From positions 806,001 through 870,000 of the forward strand of contig NZ_CP126095.1 in NCBI RefSeq assembly GCF_030123105.1: a stretch of DNA of 64,000 nt, in the 5' to 3' direction. Under the pieces are notes generated by a model. That model was not told where the DNA came from. It did no database searches and saw only the letters and a program-made list of their open reading frames with translations. The stretch is from Paenibacillus sp. G2S3. Lineage in GTDB: Bacteria > Bacillota > Bacilli > Paenibacillales > Paenibacillaceae. Positions within the stretch are counted from its first letter, which is position 1, and each line of letters begins with the position of its first letter. A program made the position numbers and the translations under genes. This document shows, in pieces, positions 8,463-16,706 of the stretch.

Positions 8463-9315
8463 GAAAAATGATGATCTCACAAAATTCAGCAAAACCATAG
8501 AGCTGCTTGAGAATGTTGAACAGGATAACACTGCCGCCAAGGAAAGAATTTATAACCGTTTAGTATACAAGCTGGACCATGGAGCTCTTGAACTCAAATC
8601 AGAGAAAAAGGACGGGATAACGATGAAAAAAAGTAGCTGGAGAAATGCAATAGTGATTGGTAGTGCAGTAATTTGTCTAGGTGGAGCATTCTCTGCAACC
8701 TCCTATGCACAGGATATGTTCCAATCGATCATGGCAAAGTTTGAAGTAGGAAATCTCGAAATCACGCAATACGATAAGGAAATCCCTTCGGCTGCACAGT
8801 CAATGACTCCATCTGAAGAGGGGAAAGGCGGGGAGAATGTTGCCATTGAATTGCCGGTTGCAGCTAAGTTGAGCCTGGATGAAGCACGTGCGGAGCTTGG
8901 AATGAACTTCCCGGCACCAACCTGGATGGCAGACTATGAGTTTGTGAATGTTGTTCTTCAGGGGACCAGCATGGTTGAAGTGCAGTATAACTCCGGGGAT
9001 AAAGCTGTCAATTTCCTAATTTCCAAGGGCGGCGACAATGGGATCAGTACTACGGAAGAAGTGAAGACAGAAGTAATTAACGGGACTAAAGTTTATTTTG
9101 CAAATGGAATTGTGATTTGGGAAAAAGATGGCTTTACCGTTGAACTGTATGCTCAAGAAGACTTTGACAAAGCTACACTTGGGAAGATCATCGGTAGTTT
9201 TAGCATCGGTGCTCCTGTGCAGTCCTTAGGGACTGAAGAAGTGAAAGAGAATTTACAGAAGAATGAAGGAGTAGTTGCAGCTCCAGCTTCTGTTCCGGTT
9301 GTAGATTCAAAATAA
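8455..9315 (+). CDS. Membrane anti-sigma-like protein with DUF4367 domain
   Basis: 286 residues. Residues 1-60 are cytosolic and helical (FSKTIELLENVEQDNTAAKE), a single membrane helix follows (about 64-85, AIVIGSAVICLGGAFSAT), then an extracytoplasmic domain with LSLDEARAELGMNFPAPTWM, typical of DUF4367, and a low-complexity tail rich in A, P and V. The start overlaps the sigma gene by 8 bases, so translation is coupled. By position and topology it should hold the sigma factor inactive at the membrane until an envelope signal arrives. No classical zinc-finger anti-sigma motif (HxxxCxxC) is present, so the binding mode may differ. Confidence 0.75.
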   Translation: MNKKNDDLTKFSKTIELLENVEQDNTAAKERIYNRLVYKLDHGALELKSEKKDGITMKKSSWRNAIVIGSAVICLGGAFSATSYAQDMFQSIMAKFEVGNLEITQYDKEIPSAAQSMTPSEEGKGGENVAIELPVAAKLSLDEARAELGMNFPAPTWMADYEFVNVVLQGTSMVEVQYNSGDKAVNFLISKGGDNGISTTEEVKTEVINGTKVYFANGIVIWEKDGFTVELYAQEDFDKATLGKIIGSFSIGAPVQSLGTEEVKENLQKNEGVVAAPASVPVVDSK

Positions 9316-9354
9316 GATGGTCTACTTAGGGTAGAGATGCCCGTAGATACACAT

Positions 9355-9392
9355 AAAGAAGACGCTAGGGGATTACCCTGAGCGTCTTCTTT
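9355..9392. terminator. Bidirectional terminator
   Basis: AAAGAAGACGCT pairs with AGCGTCTTCTTT; A-rich on one side and T-rich on the other. It serves the sigma/anti-sigma operon and the convergent PadR gene, whose stop codon overlaps it. Confidence 0.8.
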
Positions 9393-9930
9393 ATATCGTT
9401 TTCGTTTTCAGTTTTTCTAAAAGATCTTTCCACCAGTGAATAGATTGCTCTAGTTGAGAAACGTAGTAGCTTTCCATGAAATCTACGACTTCACGAGTGG
9501 AGCTAACTACATCTATTTGATGGTAAATTTGATTTAATTGATCTTTTCTTATCAGTGACTGTTCAATTTTCTTCTCGATAATAGGGATCACTTTATCAGT
9601 CTCTACAAAACGAAGATTCACAAGAGCGACAATCATCTCTGAAATAGATTCTGCATTTTCTATTACCTTATAAATTTTGAGCGGAAGTTCTTTACGCCCT
9701 TTATCAGTAATGGAAAACACCTGTTTGTCTGGGCGATGTTCTTCTTTGATAATCTCTACCTGTTCAACTAAGCCCTGTTTCGAAAGAGATTCAAAGTGAT
9801 AATATAGCTTGCTTTCAGATAGATTGAGCAATTTATCAAAAGGAATAGGGGTGGATAGTTCTTTTTTTAATTTATAAGGATAATTATTTTCATCCATTAA
9901 CTTACTTAAGATATAAATTTGAATTGACAT
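9391..9930 (-). CDS. PadR-family transcriptional regulator
   Basis: About 179 residues from ATG 9930 (a GTG one codon upstream at 9933 is equally well spaced from AGGAG). The winged helix carries KLYYHFESLSKQGLVEQVEI and KQVFSITDKGRKEL; the C-terminal half is the long dimerisation helix (YYVSQLEQSIHWWKDLLEKL). PadR proteins commonly repress a neighbouring efflux gene; here the gene lies 46 bases downstream of a YhgE/Pip-like exporter gene on the same strand, so the two probably form one autoregulated unit. Confidence 0.85.
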   Translation of the reverse strand: MSIQIYILSKLMDENNYPYKLKKELSTPIPFDKLLNLSESKLYYHFESLSKQGLVEQVEIIKEEHRPDKQVFSITDKGRKELPLKIYKVIENAESISEMIVALVNLRFVETDKVIPIIEKKIEQSLIRKDQLNQIYHQIDVVSSTREVVDFMESYYVSQLEQSIHWWKDLLEKLKTKTI

Positions 9931-9976
9931 CACAGAACCCACTCCTAATTGTTGGCTAAACTCTATCTTACCAAAC

Positions 9977-11164
9977 CTAGGCGGTTATTTCAGCTGTATT
10001 TTTAACTTCAACGGGCAGTATAGCTTCTTTAGTCACAGGGACAGGTTTATGAACAAACCGGACGATTACAATGTTAATCATCATAGCCCCGGCAAATACG
10101 CCTGCTAATCCCCATAAGAAGGGTGCTGGACTGATGGAACCAAACATTTGTGCCAAATAAGCTTGTACAGAATAATACATCGGTGTGATGCGGCCGAACC
10201 AATCATATGGTGTATACATCATATCACGAGGCATGGTAGCACCATTGGCGATGGTTTGCATGAGCAGGATTGGAATATTTAAGACCATACCGCCTTCGCC
10301 AACTAGGAAGACCATAATCGCACATACGTTAAATGCAGCCATATACATTAGAATTTGCTGAGCACCAACTGGTAACAGTAAGGATAGGTCTACATCTGCA
10401 ATAGAGAATGCTATGGCTAAAGCAACGACTGTTGATAATACAGCGATTAATAAAGCTGTTAATTGAACGAACATAAACAGTTTTGTCTTGCTCGCTTTCC
10501 CGCGGTTCGCTTTAAAAGAAGCAACTAATTGCATGGATGCAATCATTGCCCCAACATAACCAGCCATAGTTAAGAACATAGGTAGCATGTTGTTGTGCAT
10601 GCCGTCCGGAACATCATTGATGACAACATAATTCCCGACATAACTATTTTCAATTTGTGTAGCCATTGCGGTTGCTTGTTCTTCTGGTACGTTAAAGTTC
10701 ATTAACACACCTTTTGCGGTTTGCTCTGAGAAGTTCGCGCTTAATTGTTTGTTAATTTCTCCTACAACAGAAGACATGGCTGAAGATACCATGGTGGCAG
10801 AAGCTTCGTTGACTGTGAAATCAATACTAGCGGATACCTTACCGCTTTGAACGTTGGCGGAAAATTCTTCTGGAATATGGACAACTAGAGCTAACTTATT
10901 ATGCTCTAATTCATCCATCGCCTTTTTATTCGACACATCGGTTTTTATCGTTTTGAATGGTAAGCTCTCCGAAAATTGACTCGAAATCTGAGCCCCATAT
11001 TGACCTGCATCATCATTGACGATAGCAATTTTTAAATCATCCATGTTCCCTGGAAGTGCTGTATACCCTGGTAAGAAAATACCAAGCATCGCAATGGCAT
11101 AGAACACACCCATAAAAATAGAACCAATGGCTCCTTTGGACTTCAAAAACTGTGAAAACTTCAA
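9977..11164 (-). CDS. YhgE/Pip-like ABC-2 family membrane exporter
   Basis: 395 residues. One membrane helix near residues 14-34, a large extracytoplasmic domain (about 35-195, IAIVNDDAGQYGAQISSQFS typical of the YhgE/Pip and DUF3533 group), then about five more helices (including LTALLIAVLSTVVALAIAFS) and a short tail. Members of this group act as efflux or export permeases without an obvious ATPase of their own. Upstream lies a short inverted repeat that may be the operator for the PadR regulator encoded next. Substrate unknown. Confidence 0.75.
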   Translation of the reverse strand: MKFSQFLKSKGAIGSIFMGVFYAIAMLGIFLPGYTALPGNMDDLKIAIVNDDAGQYGAQISSQFSESLPFKTIKTDVSNKKAMDELEHNKLALVVHIPEEFSANVQSGKVSASIDFTVNEASATMVSSAMSSVVGEINKQLSANFSEQTAKGVLMNFNVPEEQATAMATQIENSYVGNYVVINDVPDGMHNNMLPMFLTMAGYVGAMIASMQLVASFKANRGKASKTKLFMFVQLTALLIAVLSTVVALAIAFSIADVDLSLLLPVGAQQILMYMAAFNVCAIMVFLVGEGGMVLNIPILLMQTIANGATMPRDMMYTPYDWFGRITPMYYSVQAYLAQMFGSISPAPFLWGLAGVFAGAMMINIVIVRFVHKPVPVTKEAILPVEVKNTAEITA

Positions 11165-11202
11165 CTGTATACCTTCTTTCTTCTGAATAACACTTTTATT
11201 TT

Positions 11203-11222
11203 AGTACTCTAATTAAAGTACT
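11203..11222. promoter_or_regulatory. Inverted repeat, possible PadR operator
   Basis: AGTACT-N8-AGTACT in AT-rich DNA about 40 bases upstream of the exporter start. PadR proteins bind such spaced palindromes; assignment is by position only. Confidence 0.45.
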
Positions 11223-11333
11223 TTTAACTGAGTGAGATTTATAGTATGATAATTCATTAGAAATGTCAAATTTAAGATACAATGGGTAAGTAGTGAATGA
11301 TTAAAAAAATGAATAACTGAAGGGACTTCGGAC

Positions 11334-12458
11334 ATGAACAAGGTTATTGTAATTGGTGCAGGGATATTAGGGGCTTCAGCAGCTTATCAGCTAAGTAAGT
11401 TAGGTGCTGAGGTCATCATTATAGATCGTAAGGATGTTGGACAAGCAACGGATGCAGCAGCAGGGATTATTTGTCCATGGTTGTCTCAACGCAGAAACAA
11501 AGCATGGTATCGTCTTGCTAAAGCGGGAGCAAGCTTTTATCCGGCACTTATTCAAGAGTTGGAAGAGGCCGGAGAAGCGAAGACTGGATACGCAAAAGTA
11601 GGAGCGATATGTATTCATGATGATCTGAAAAAATTACATGCGATGAAAGAAAGAGCGGAGCTTCGCAGAGAGGACGCCCCTGAAATAGGTGAGCTTACGA
11701 TGCTGACGGATCTTGAAGCACAAGAGAAGTTTCCCTTATTATCGGAAGGTTATCATGCGCTGCATGTATCGGGTGCAGCAAGAGTGGATGGACGTGAATT
11801 ACGTGATGCTTTGCTAAGGGCGGCACAACGTAACGGTGCGCAAATGATTGAGGGAGATGCAATTCTTGAGCATGATGATCATGAAATTAAAGGGGTTCGC
11901 GTAGGAGAACAGACATTCACAGCTGATGAGGTGATTGTGTGCGCAGGGGCTTGGTCCAATGTGGTGCTTCATCCGCTCGGGATCATGCTCCAGGTGCGTT
12001 ATCAGAAGGCTCAAATTATGCACTTGAAGCTTGCTGAACAAGCGAGTACAGAGCAATGGCCTGTGGTAATGCCGCCTACAGATCAATATATCCTTGCATT
12101 TGCGGATCAAAATATCGTAGTAGGTGCTACTCACGAAAATGATGTTGTGGGTTATGATACCTCTGTAACCGCAGGTGGAATGCAAGAAATTTTAAATAAA
12201 GGTCTTCAAACGGCTTCCGGTCTTGCAGATTGCAGCCTAAATGAAATAAGAGTAGGCTTCCGTCCATTTACAGCAGATTTTCTTCCCGTGTTGGGCAGGG
12301 TTCAAGGATGGAATAAACTAATTGTTGCTAATGGACTAGGTTCATCGGGATTAACGATGGGACCCTTTCTTGGTGAGCAGCTATCCAAGCTAGCCATGGA
12401 TCAACAGGTTGATATTCCGCTTGAAGATTATGCATTAGAGCATGCGATAAATGAGTAG
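11334..12458 (+). CDS. FAD-dependent D-amino-acid oxidase/dehydrogenase-like protein
   Basis: 374 residues. The N-terminal Rossmann dinucleotide motif VIGAGILGASAAYQL is followed by an acidic strand end (IIIDR) and AAAGIICPWLSQRR. The C-terminal part has VGATHENDVVGYD, RVGFRPFTADFLPVLG and NGLGSSGLTMGPFLGE, the pattern of the DAO family (DadA, glycine oxidase, sarcosine oxidase-like). It probably oxidises a D- or N-methylated amino acid; the substrate cannot be read. It is monocistronic, and an Lrp-family gene converges on it downstream, which may be the local amino-acid-responsive regulator. Confidence 0.82.
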   Translation: MNKVIVIGAGILGASAAYQLSKLGAEVIIIDRKDVGQATDAAAGIICPWLSQRRNKAWYRLAKAGASFYPALIQELEEAGEAKTGYAKVGAICIHDDLKKLHAMKERAELRREDAPEIGELTMLTDLEAQEKFPLLSEGYHALHVSGAARVDGRELRDALLRAAQRNGAQMIEGDAILEHDDHEIKGVRVGEQTFTADEVIVCAGAWSNVVLHPLGIMLQVRYQKAQIMHLKLAEQASTEQWPVVMPPTDQYILAFADQNIVVGATHENDVVGYDTSVTAGGMQEILNKGLQTASGLADCSLNEIRVGFRPFTADFLPVLGRVQGWNKLIVANGLGSSGLTMGPFLGEQLSKLAMDQQVDIPLEDYALEHAINE

Positions 12459-12513
12459 TGAAAAAAGGAAGGTCAGCGATTCGATCCGCTAAGTGCCACC
12501 ATACGTATTCCTC

Positions 12514-12541
12514 AAAACGACAGAGATGTCGTTTTTATTTT
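12514..12541. terminator. Hairpin terminator
   Basis: AAAACGAC/GTCGTTTT stem with a 6-base loop followed by T-rich sequence, after the oxidase gene. Confidence 0.7.
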
Positions 12542-12628
12542 TTTCTAACTAAACATATATTCCTGCTTATTGTAAGACGCTCTCAAAAAAGCTATTTCTC
12601 TGCAAACTTGGTGCCCTTCTGTTTGGCA

Positions 12629-13081
12629 TTAGTCAACTCTAGATGCCTCTTCGAGAGAATGAATGAGAAATCTATGATCGATCGGTGAAGACATAACAAT
12701 CAGGATCGTATAGGTTCCATACTTATCACATTGATTGCCAAACTCTTCAAGAGCATGTGTAGATTCGGTCACTACTTTTAATAAATAGCTGTGTTCTCCA
12801 CTTATACGGTGGCACTCGGCAACTTGGGGAGATGCATGGACGAAATCAAGAAATGCCAGGCAGTCTCTAGTCCGAAACAACATATAGGCTGCCGCATTTT
12901 TTCCGATTTTTTCAGGGGAGATGATGGTGCGATATTCCTCAATGATTCCTTTCTCTTCCATTCTTCTAACTCGTTCCGTTACAGCAGGTTGGGACAGACC
13001 TACGCATTTCCCCAGTTCTGTCATTGAAATCCTCGCTTGATTTTGAAGATAGAAGAGAATTTGTTTGTCTACATGATCCAC
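12629..13081 (-). CDS. Lrp/AsnC-family transcriptional regulator
   Basis: 150 residues. The N-terminal helix-turn-helix shows VDKQILFYLQNQARISMTEL and GLSQPAVTERVRRMEEKGII; the C-terminal RAM domain shows VAECHRISGEHSYLLKVV. Lrp-type proteins sense amino acids. It lies between an amino-acid oxidase (convergent) and an MFS pump (divergent, about 250 bases away), so control of the pump or of the oxidase is plausible. Confidence 0.88.
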   Translation of the reverse strand: MDHVDKQILFYLQNQARISMTELGKCVGLSQPAVTERVRRMEEKGIIEEYRTIISPEKIGKNAAAYMLFRTRDCLAFLDFVHASPQVAECHRISGEHSYLLKVVTESTHALEEFGNQCDKYGTYTILIVMSSPIDHRFLIHSLEEASRVD

Positions 13082-13253
13082 TTTGGATGCCCTCCTTTAG
13101 ATTTAAGGTAATTCATTAAAACTCCTTTAATTACTTTGTTAAATCATCATAATTGATTGATTTTAATATGTAAAATGAATAATTTACATTATATAATATG
13201 ACTCTCACCAAAATGATGATCTACACTTGAAAAGTTAGAGAGGATGGCTACCA

Positions 13254-13334
13254 TTGAGAAAGTTTGATTTAAATAAGGTAGGTACAGAAGATTTACAGGC
13301 ACGTATTGATGAGTCTGGAGGAAACTCCCAATGA
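13254..13334 (+). CDS. Short leader-type ORF coupled to the MFS gene
   Basis: TTG at 13254, preceded by an AGAGAGG stretch, opens a 26-residue frame (MRKFDLNKVGTEDLQARIDE and six more residues) that ends in TGA overlapping the ATG of the MFS gene (ATGA at 13331-13334). Inside it lies the ribosome site GGAGG used by the MFS gene. The layout suggests translational coupling or attenuation; it could instead be a remnant of a lost gene. Confidence 0.4.
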   Translation: MRKFDLNKVGTEDLQARIDESGGNSQ

Positions 13335-14863
13335 GGCTCTCCCACTCCCGCAATAATATAATCACATTAGCTGCTATATGTTTGTCCGCATTGATGTTTG
13401 GCCTCGAAATTTCCAGTGTGCCTGTGATACTCCCTACCCTGGAAAAGGTATTGCACGGCAACCTCAAGGATATGCAATGGATTATGAACGCCTACACCAT
13501 TGCCTGTGCGACAGTTCTGATGGCTGTTGGAACGCTGGCTGATCGGTATGGAAGGAGGCGTATTTTTATTATCAGCCTCATCTTGTTCGGTATTACATCT
13601 TTGATTTGTGGCTTGGCGCAAAGCACATCGGTTCTGATCGTCAGCCGGTTTCTTCAAGGCGTGGGTGCTGGCGCGATGCAGATTTGCCAGATAGCCATTC
13701 TTTCACATCGGTTTCAGGAAGGAGAAGAACGCAGCAAAGCCTTTAGCACATGGGGGATCGTGTTCGGTATCGGTCTCGGTTTTGGACCTATCATTGGCGG
13801 TATGATAGTGGCTGTATTGAACTGGCATTGGGTTTTTCTGGTCCATGTCCCACTGACCATTTTTACTTTGATCCTTGTCTTCAGCGGCGTGGAGGAGTCC
13901 AGCGATCCACAGGCGAAAAAGCTGGACATTATCGGCATCGTCACGCTTTCGTTGACGGTTTTTGGCCTGGTCTATTTTATCACACAAGGGTCGGAACTTG
14001 GCTTTACCAGTACAGCATCCATCAGCACCCTTGTTGCAGTGGCGATAAGTTTCATTGTATTTCTATTTGCGGAGAAGCACAGTGCCCATCCAATGTTCGA
14101 CTTTTCCGTATTCAAGATACGTAATTTTTCTGGTGCTCTCCTTGGCTCCATCGGGATGAATTTCAGTTTTTGGCCATTCATGATCTATCTTCCGATTTAT
14201 TTCCAGAGCGGGCTTGGTTACGGCATCGTAATCGCCGGGTTGTCTGTTCTGGCTTATGCACTGCCCACCCTGGTAATTCCGCCTCTGGCAGAGCGATTTT
14301 CGCTCCGCTATCAACCGCGCATAGTTATCCCATTGGGTCTATTCGTTATCGGCTGGGGCTTCATTTTGATGAAGTATGGCAGCGGCGGCGATCACGCCAG
14401 CTGGTTGACTATGCTCCCCGGCTCTCTGTTGGCTGGTATTGGGCTGGGATTAACCAACACGCCTGTGACCAACACGACTACCGGCTCGGTACCTAGTACC
14501 CGTGCAGGCATGGCTTCCGGCATAGACATGAGTGCCAGATTAATCAGCCTAGCCATCAACATCGCCGTAATGGGCTTCATTTTACAGGAAGGCATCTTTT
14601 CTTATTTGAAGAGGGCTCTCCCTGAGACTGTCGATGCATTACAATTGCGATCTTTGGCCGAAAAAACAGCTGCCGGAAACACTTCGTCTCTCCATCAGGG
14701 TTTTCCAGAACTATCCTCACTGGATGCATCCGGAGCTATCGTCCATGCATCACTTGTACACGGCTTTGGTTTGGTGATGCTCTATGGCGGTATTGGTGTC
14801 TGGGTTTTGGCCGCGATCAGTTTTATTATTTTTGGATCCAAGAGAGCATTGTTGCATAAGTAG
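13331..14863 (+). CDS. MFS drug transporter, DHA2 (14-helix) type
   Basis: 510 residues. Contains the MFS motif A form GTLADRYGRRRIFIISLILF, the antiporter motif C region GIVFGIGLGFGPIIGG, and WIMNAYTIACATVLMAVGTL near the start, matching EmrB/QacA-type proton-coupled exporters with 14 membrane segments. Starts at ATG 13331 after GGAGG and overlaps the end of a short upstream frame. An Lrp regulator gene is divergent. Likely exports a drug or amino-acid-like compound; the substrate is unknown. Confidence 0.88.
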   Translation: MRLSHSRNNIITLAAICLSALMFGLEISSVPVILPTLEKVLHGNLKDMQWIMNAYTIACATVLMAVGTLADRYGRRRIFIISLILFGITSLICGLAQSTSVLIVSRFLQGVGAGAMQICQIAILSHRFQEGEERSKAFSTWGIVFGIGLGFGPIIGGMIVAVLNWHWVFLVHVPLTIFTLILVFSGVEESSDPQAKKLDIIGIVTLSLTVFGLVYFITQGSELGFTSTASISTLVAVAISFIVFLFAEKHSAHPMFDFSVFKIRNFSGALLGSIGMNFSFWPFMIYLPIYFQSGLGYGIVIAGLSVLAYALPTLVIPPLAERFSLRYQPRIVIPLGLFVIGWGFILMKYGSGGDHASWLTMLPGSLLAGIGLGLTNTPVTNTTTGSVPSTRAGMASGIDMSARLISLAINIAVMGFILQEGIFSYLKRALPETVDALQLRSLAEKTAAGNTSSLHQGFPELSSLDASGAIVHASLVHGFGLVMLYGGIGVWVLAAISFIIFGSKRALLHK

Positions 14864-14985
14864 AGGGTCAAAACTATCGCGCCCACAGGCGATTCGTGAG
14901 TCTGAACTGATTAAACCGCCTAGTATTATGACGTAAAGTGCGTTGCATTATTGCTTTGGAACGGTACTGAAAAGAAGTAACCTAT

Positions 14986-15014
14986 AAAAACCCCTTCTAG
15001 CGAAGGTTTTTTTT
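14986..15014 (+). terminator. Probable terminator after the MFS gene
   Basis: AACC(CC)TTC/GAAGGTT hairpin with a two-base bulge, followed by eight T. About 120 bases after the stop. Confidence 0.55.
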
Positions 15015-15067
15015 ATCCTTTATACTGAAAAGACCAATTTATCTTCCTAGGAGTTGTCTAACGAATC

Positions 15068-16234
15068 ATGATAAAGAAAGAAGTCGCGCATATACGCAAG
15101 CAATTTAAGCTAGATCACGATTTAATGAATATTTACGATATTCTCAACGTGTATATTATGAAGGAAAGCAACGAGATCTATCATTGGGAGCGCCTGCCGT
15201 TTGGAATGGTGGATAGAGAGAAGCAGGAGCTGTATATGGGCAATTTCAAAAAGCTCTTGACCGGCGAACTGGATCAGAAATTGTTCGAGTTGAAGTTTCA
15301 GGCGGAAGCGGAGGAACCAGCGCAGGTGATGCTTCACCAAGCTTTGGTGACAGGGGATCCAGATGAATGGCAGGACCTGATGCTGCTGTTGGTGGACAGA
15401 ATGATGGCGGATACTCATTATGAACGGGATACGGTGATCACTTTCGTTCGCGGACAGTATTACCGCCCGACCAAAGATAGAAACGATGAAGCCGAGGAAA
15501 GTGAGAAAAACGAAATGTTCGCGCATCCGTTTATTCTATGCAGCGTGAATTCCACGGAGAAGCAACGGAAAGCTCTCTTATTTGATTATGTGGAAAGGGA
15601 ATTTAAGTACAATGTCATTGTAGATCCGATCGTCAAGTTAAGTACGCCGGAGCAGGGCTTCTTTTACCCAAGCGTGACGGATAATTATTCCGATGTGAAC
15701 CGCATTCTATATTGTACGGGAAAATCGAACTTTCCAGATCCGCATTTCATCGAGCAGGTCTTGAACGCCGAAAGATCCGTGACGGCACTGGAAGAGAGAG
15801 CTATTTTCGAAGACATTGTGAAGGAAGTGGCGGGCGAACAACTTGACGCGACCACCATTGCTCAGTTGTACGAGGAAATCCATCAGGTCATCGAAACCAA
15901 TCAAGATGAAGAAGAACCTCCTAAGCTCGACTATAGAGATGTAGAACGTGTGCTGAAGGTAAGCGGGGTTGAAGACGTGACGATGGAAAAAGTGGAACGT
16001 GCGTTTGAAACCATCGTAGACGACAAGCACTATGAAATGAAGGCAAGTAGTGTGATGCCGAAATTCACTACAAAATCGATAAAGATCGAAACAAAGGTAG
16101 CTACGATTTCGGTCAGTCCGCAGGATTTGAAATATGTGAAGCAAGTGAATTATCAAGGTAGACGTTGCATTTTGATTGAGGTTGACGAAGATGCTGTGAT
16201 CGAAGGATTTACACTCACTACAGAAACACTTTAG
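15068..16234 (+). CDS. DUF4317 family protein
   Basis: 388 residues. Starts IKKEVAHIRKQFKLDHDLMN, with WERLPFGMVDREKQELYMGN and FVRGQYYRPTK, patterns I associate with the DUF4317 family of Firmicutes. No signal peptide or membrane helix. The C-terminal third is acidic and charged and ends VNYQGRRCILIEVDEDAVIE. Function unknown. It is a single-gene unit flanked by terminators. Confidence 0.7.
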   Translation: MIKKEVAHIRKQFKLDHDLMNIYDILNVYIMKESNEIYHWERLPFGMVDREKQELYMGNFKKLLTGELDQKLFELKFQAEAEEPAQVMLHQALVTGDPDEWQDLMLLLVDRMMADTHYERDTVITFVRGQYYRPTKDRNDEAEESEKNEMFAHPFILCSVNSTEKQRKALLFDYVEREFKYNVIVDPIVKLSTPEQGFFYPSVTDNYSDVNRILYCTGKSNFPDPHFIEQVLNAERSVTALEERAIFEDIVKEVAGEQLDATTIAQLYEEIHQVIETNQDEEEPPKLDYRDVERVLKVSGVEDVTMEKVERAFETIVDDKHYEMKASSVMPKFTTKSIKIETKVATISVSPQDLKYVKQVNYQGRRCILIEVDEDAVIEGFTLTTETL

Positions 16235-16246
16235 ATTTTTTAATAG

Positions 16247-16293
16247 CGGGCTATCCTTAAAGTCTTTTATCAAGACTTGGGATAGCCCTTTTT
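16247..16293 (+). terminator. Terminator of the DUF4317 gene
   Basis: GGGCTATCC pairs with GGATAGCCC around an inner AAGTCTT/AAGACTT stem, followed by TTTTT. Confidence 0.85.
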
Positions 16294-16296
16294 GTA

Positions 16297-16431
16297 TCAA
16301 ATATGGTACTTAAAGATATAGTTGATATATTCTTTTGCACTAGTATTAATTTCTTCATCGCTGGCTTGAAATGAAGTTCCAAGCGTTGTAGCCTTTGAAT
16401 AGGTTTGCGCGTCATTTGAATCAAACTGATT
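16297..16431 (-). pseudogene. Relic of an unidentified reverse-strand gene
   Basis: A 44-residue open frame without a start codon, bounded upstream by an in-frame TAA (16432-16434), reads NQFDSNDAQTYSKATTLGTS and ends KEYINYIFKYHI. It has protein-like composition and ends at the shared terminator, which suggests the tail of a lost gene. Family unknown. Confidence 0.35.
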
Positions 16432-16434
16432 TTA

Positions 16435-16706
16435 CAGAATTGTTATCAAACTATTAAAAAAAAGTAGGGTTGTTCAAATCCCATGGTATAGCCAATGAAA
16501 GCGTTTCTATTGATTTTGCGACCGTTATCCCCGAAAGAAATTGGCATTATTTAGTGCTTGAAGTTCCTCTGATTTGGATATTTTATTTAGTTATTGTTTT
16601 ATTTCAATAGGATAATGTTACCTTACCGTCACTCTGTCCTATGTTTCTAGGAATATAATGAGATTGTATTCGACACCAACCTTTATAAACCATCGGAGGA
16701 AACACA
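16435..16706 (+). promoter_or_regulatory. Upstream region of the repeat protein, with a cre-like site
   Basis: The box at 16496-16509 (TGAAAGCGTTTCTA) matches the CcpA cre consensus at 13 of 14 positions and holds a perfect GAAAGCGTTTC palindrome. TATAAT occurs at 16654-16659, about 50 bases before the start, without a clear -35. Carbon-source control of the secreted protein is a reasonable inference, though the box lies about 200 bases upstream of the gene. Confidence 0.4.

Noticed and set aside
12458..12688. Small frame after the oxidase gene (MKKGRSAIRS...)
   Set aside because: It crosses the oxidase stop, a terminator hairpin and the end of the convergent Lrp gene; its composition is not protein-like.
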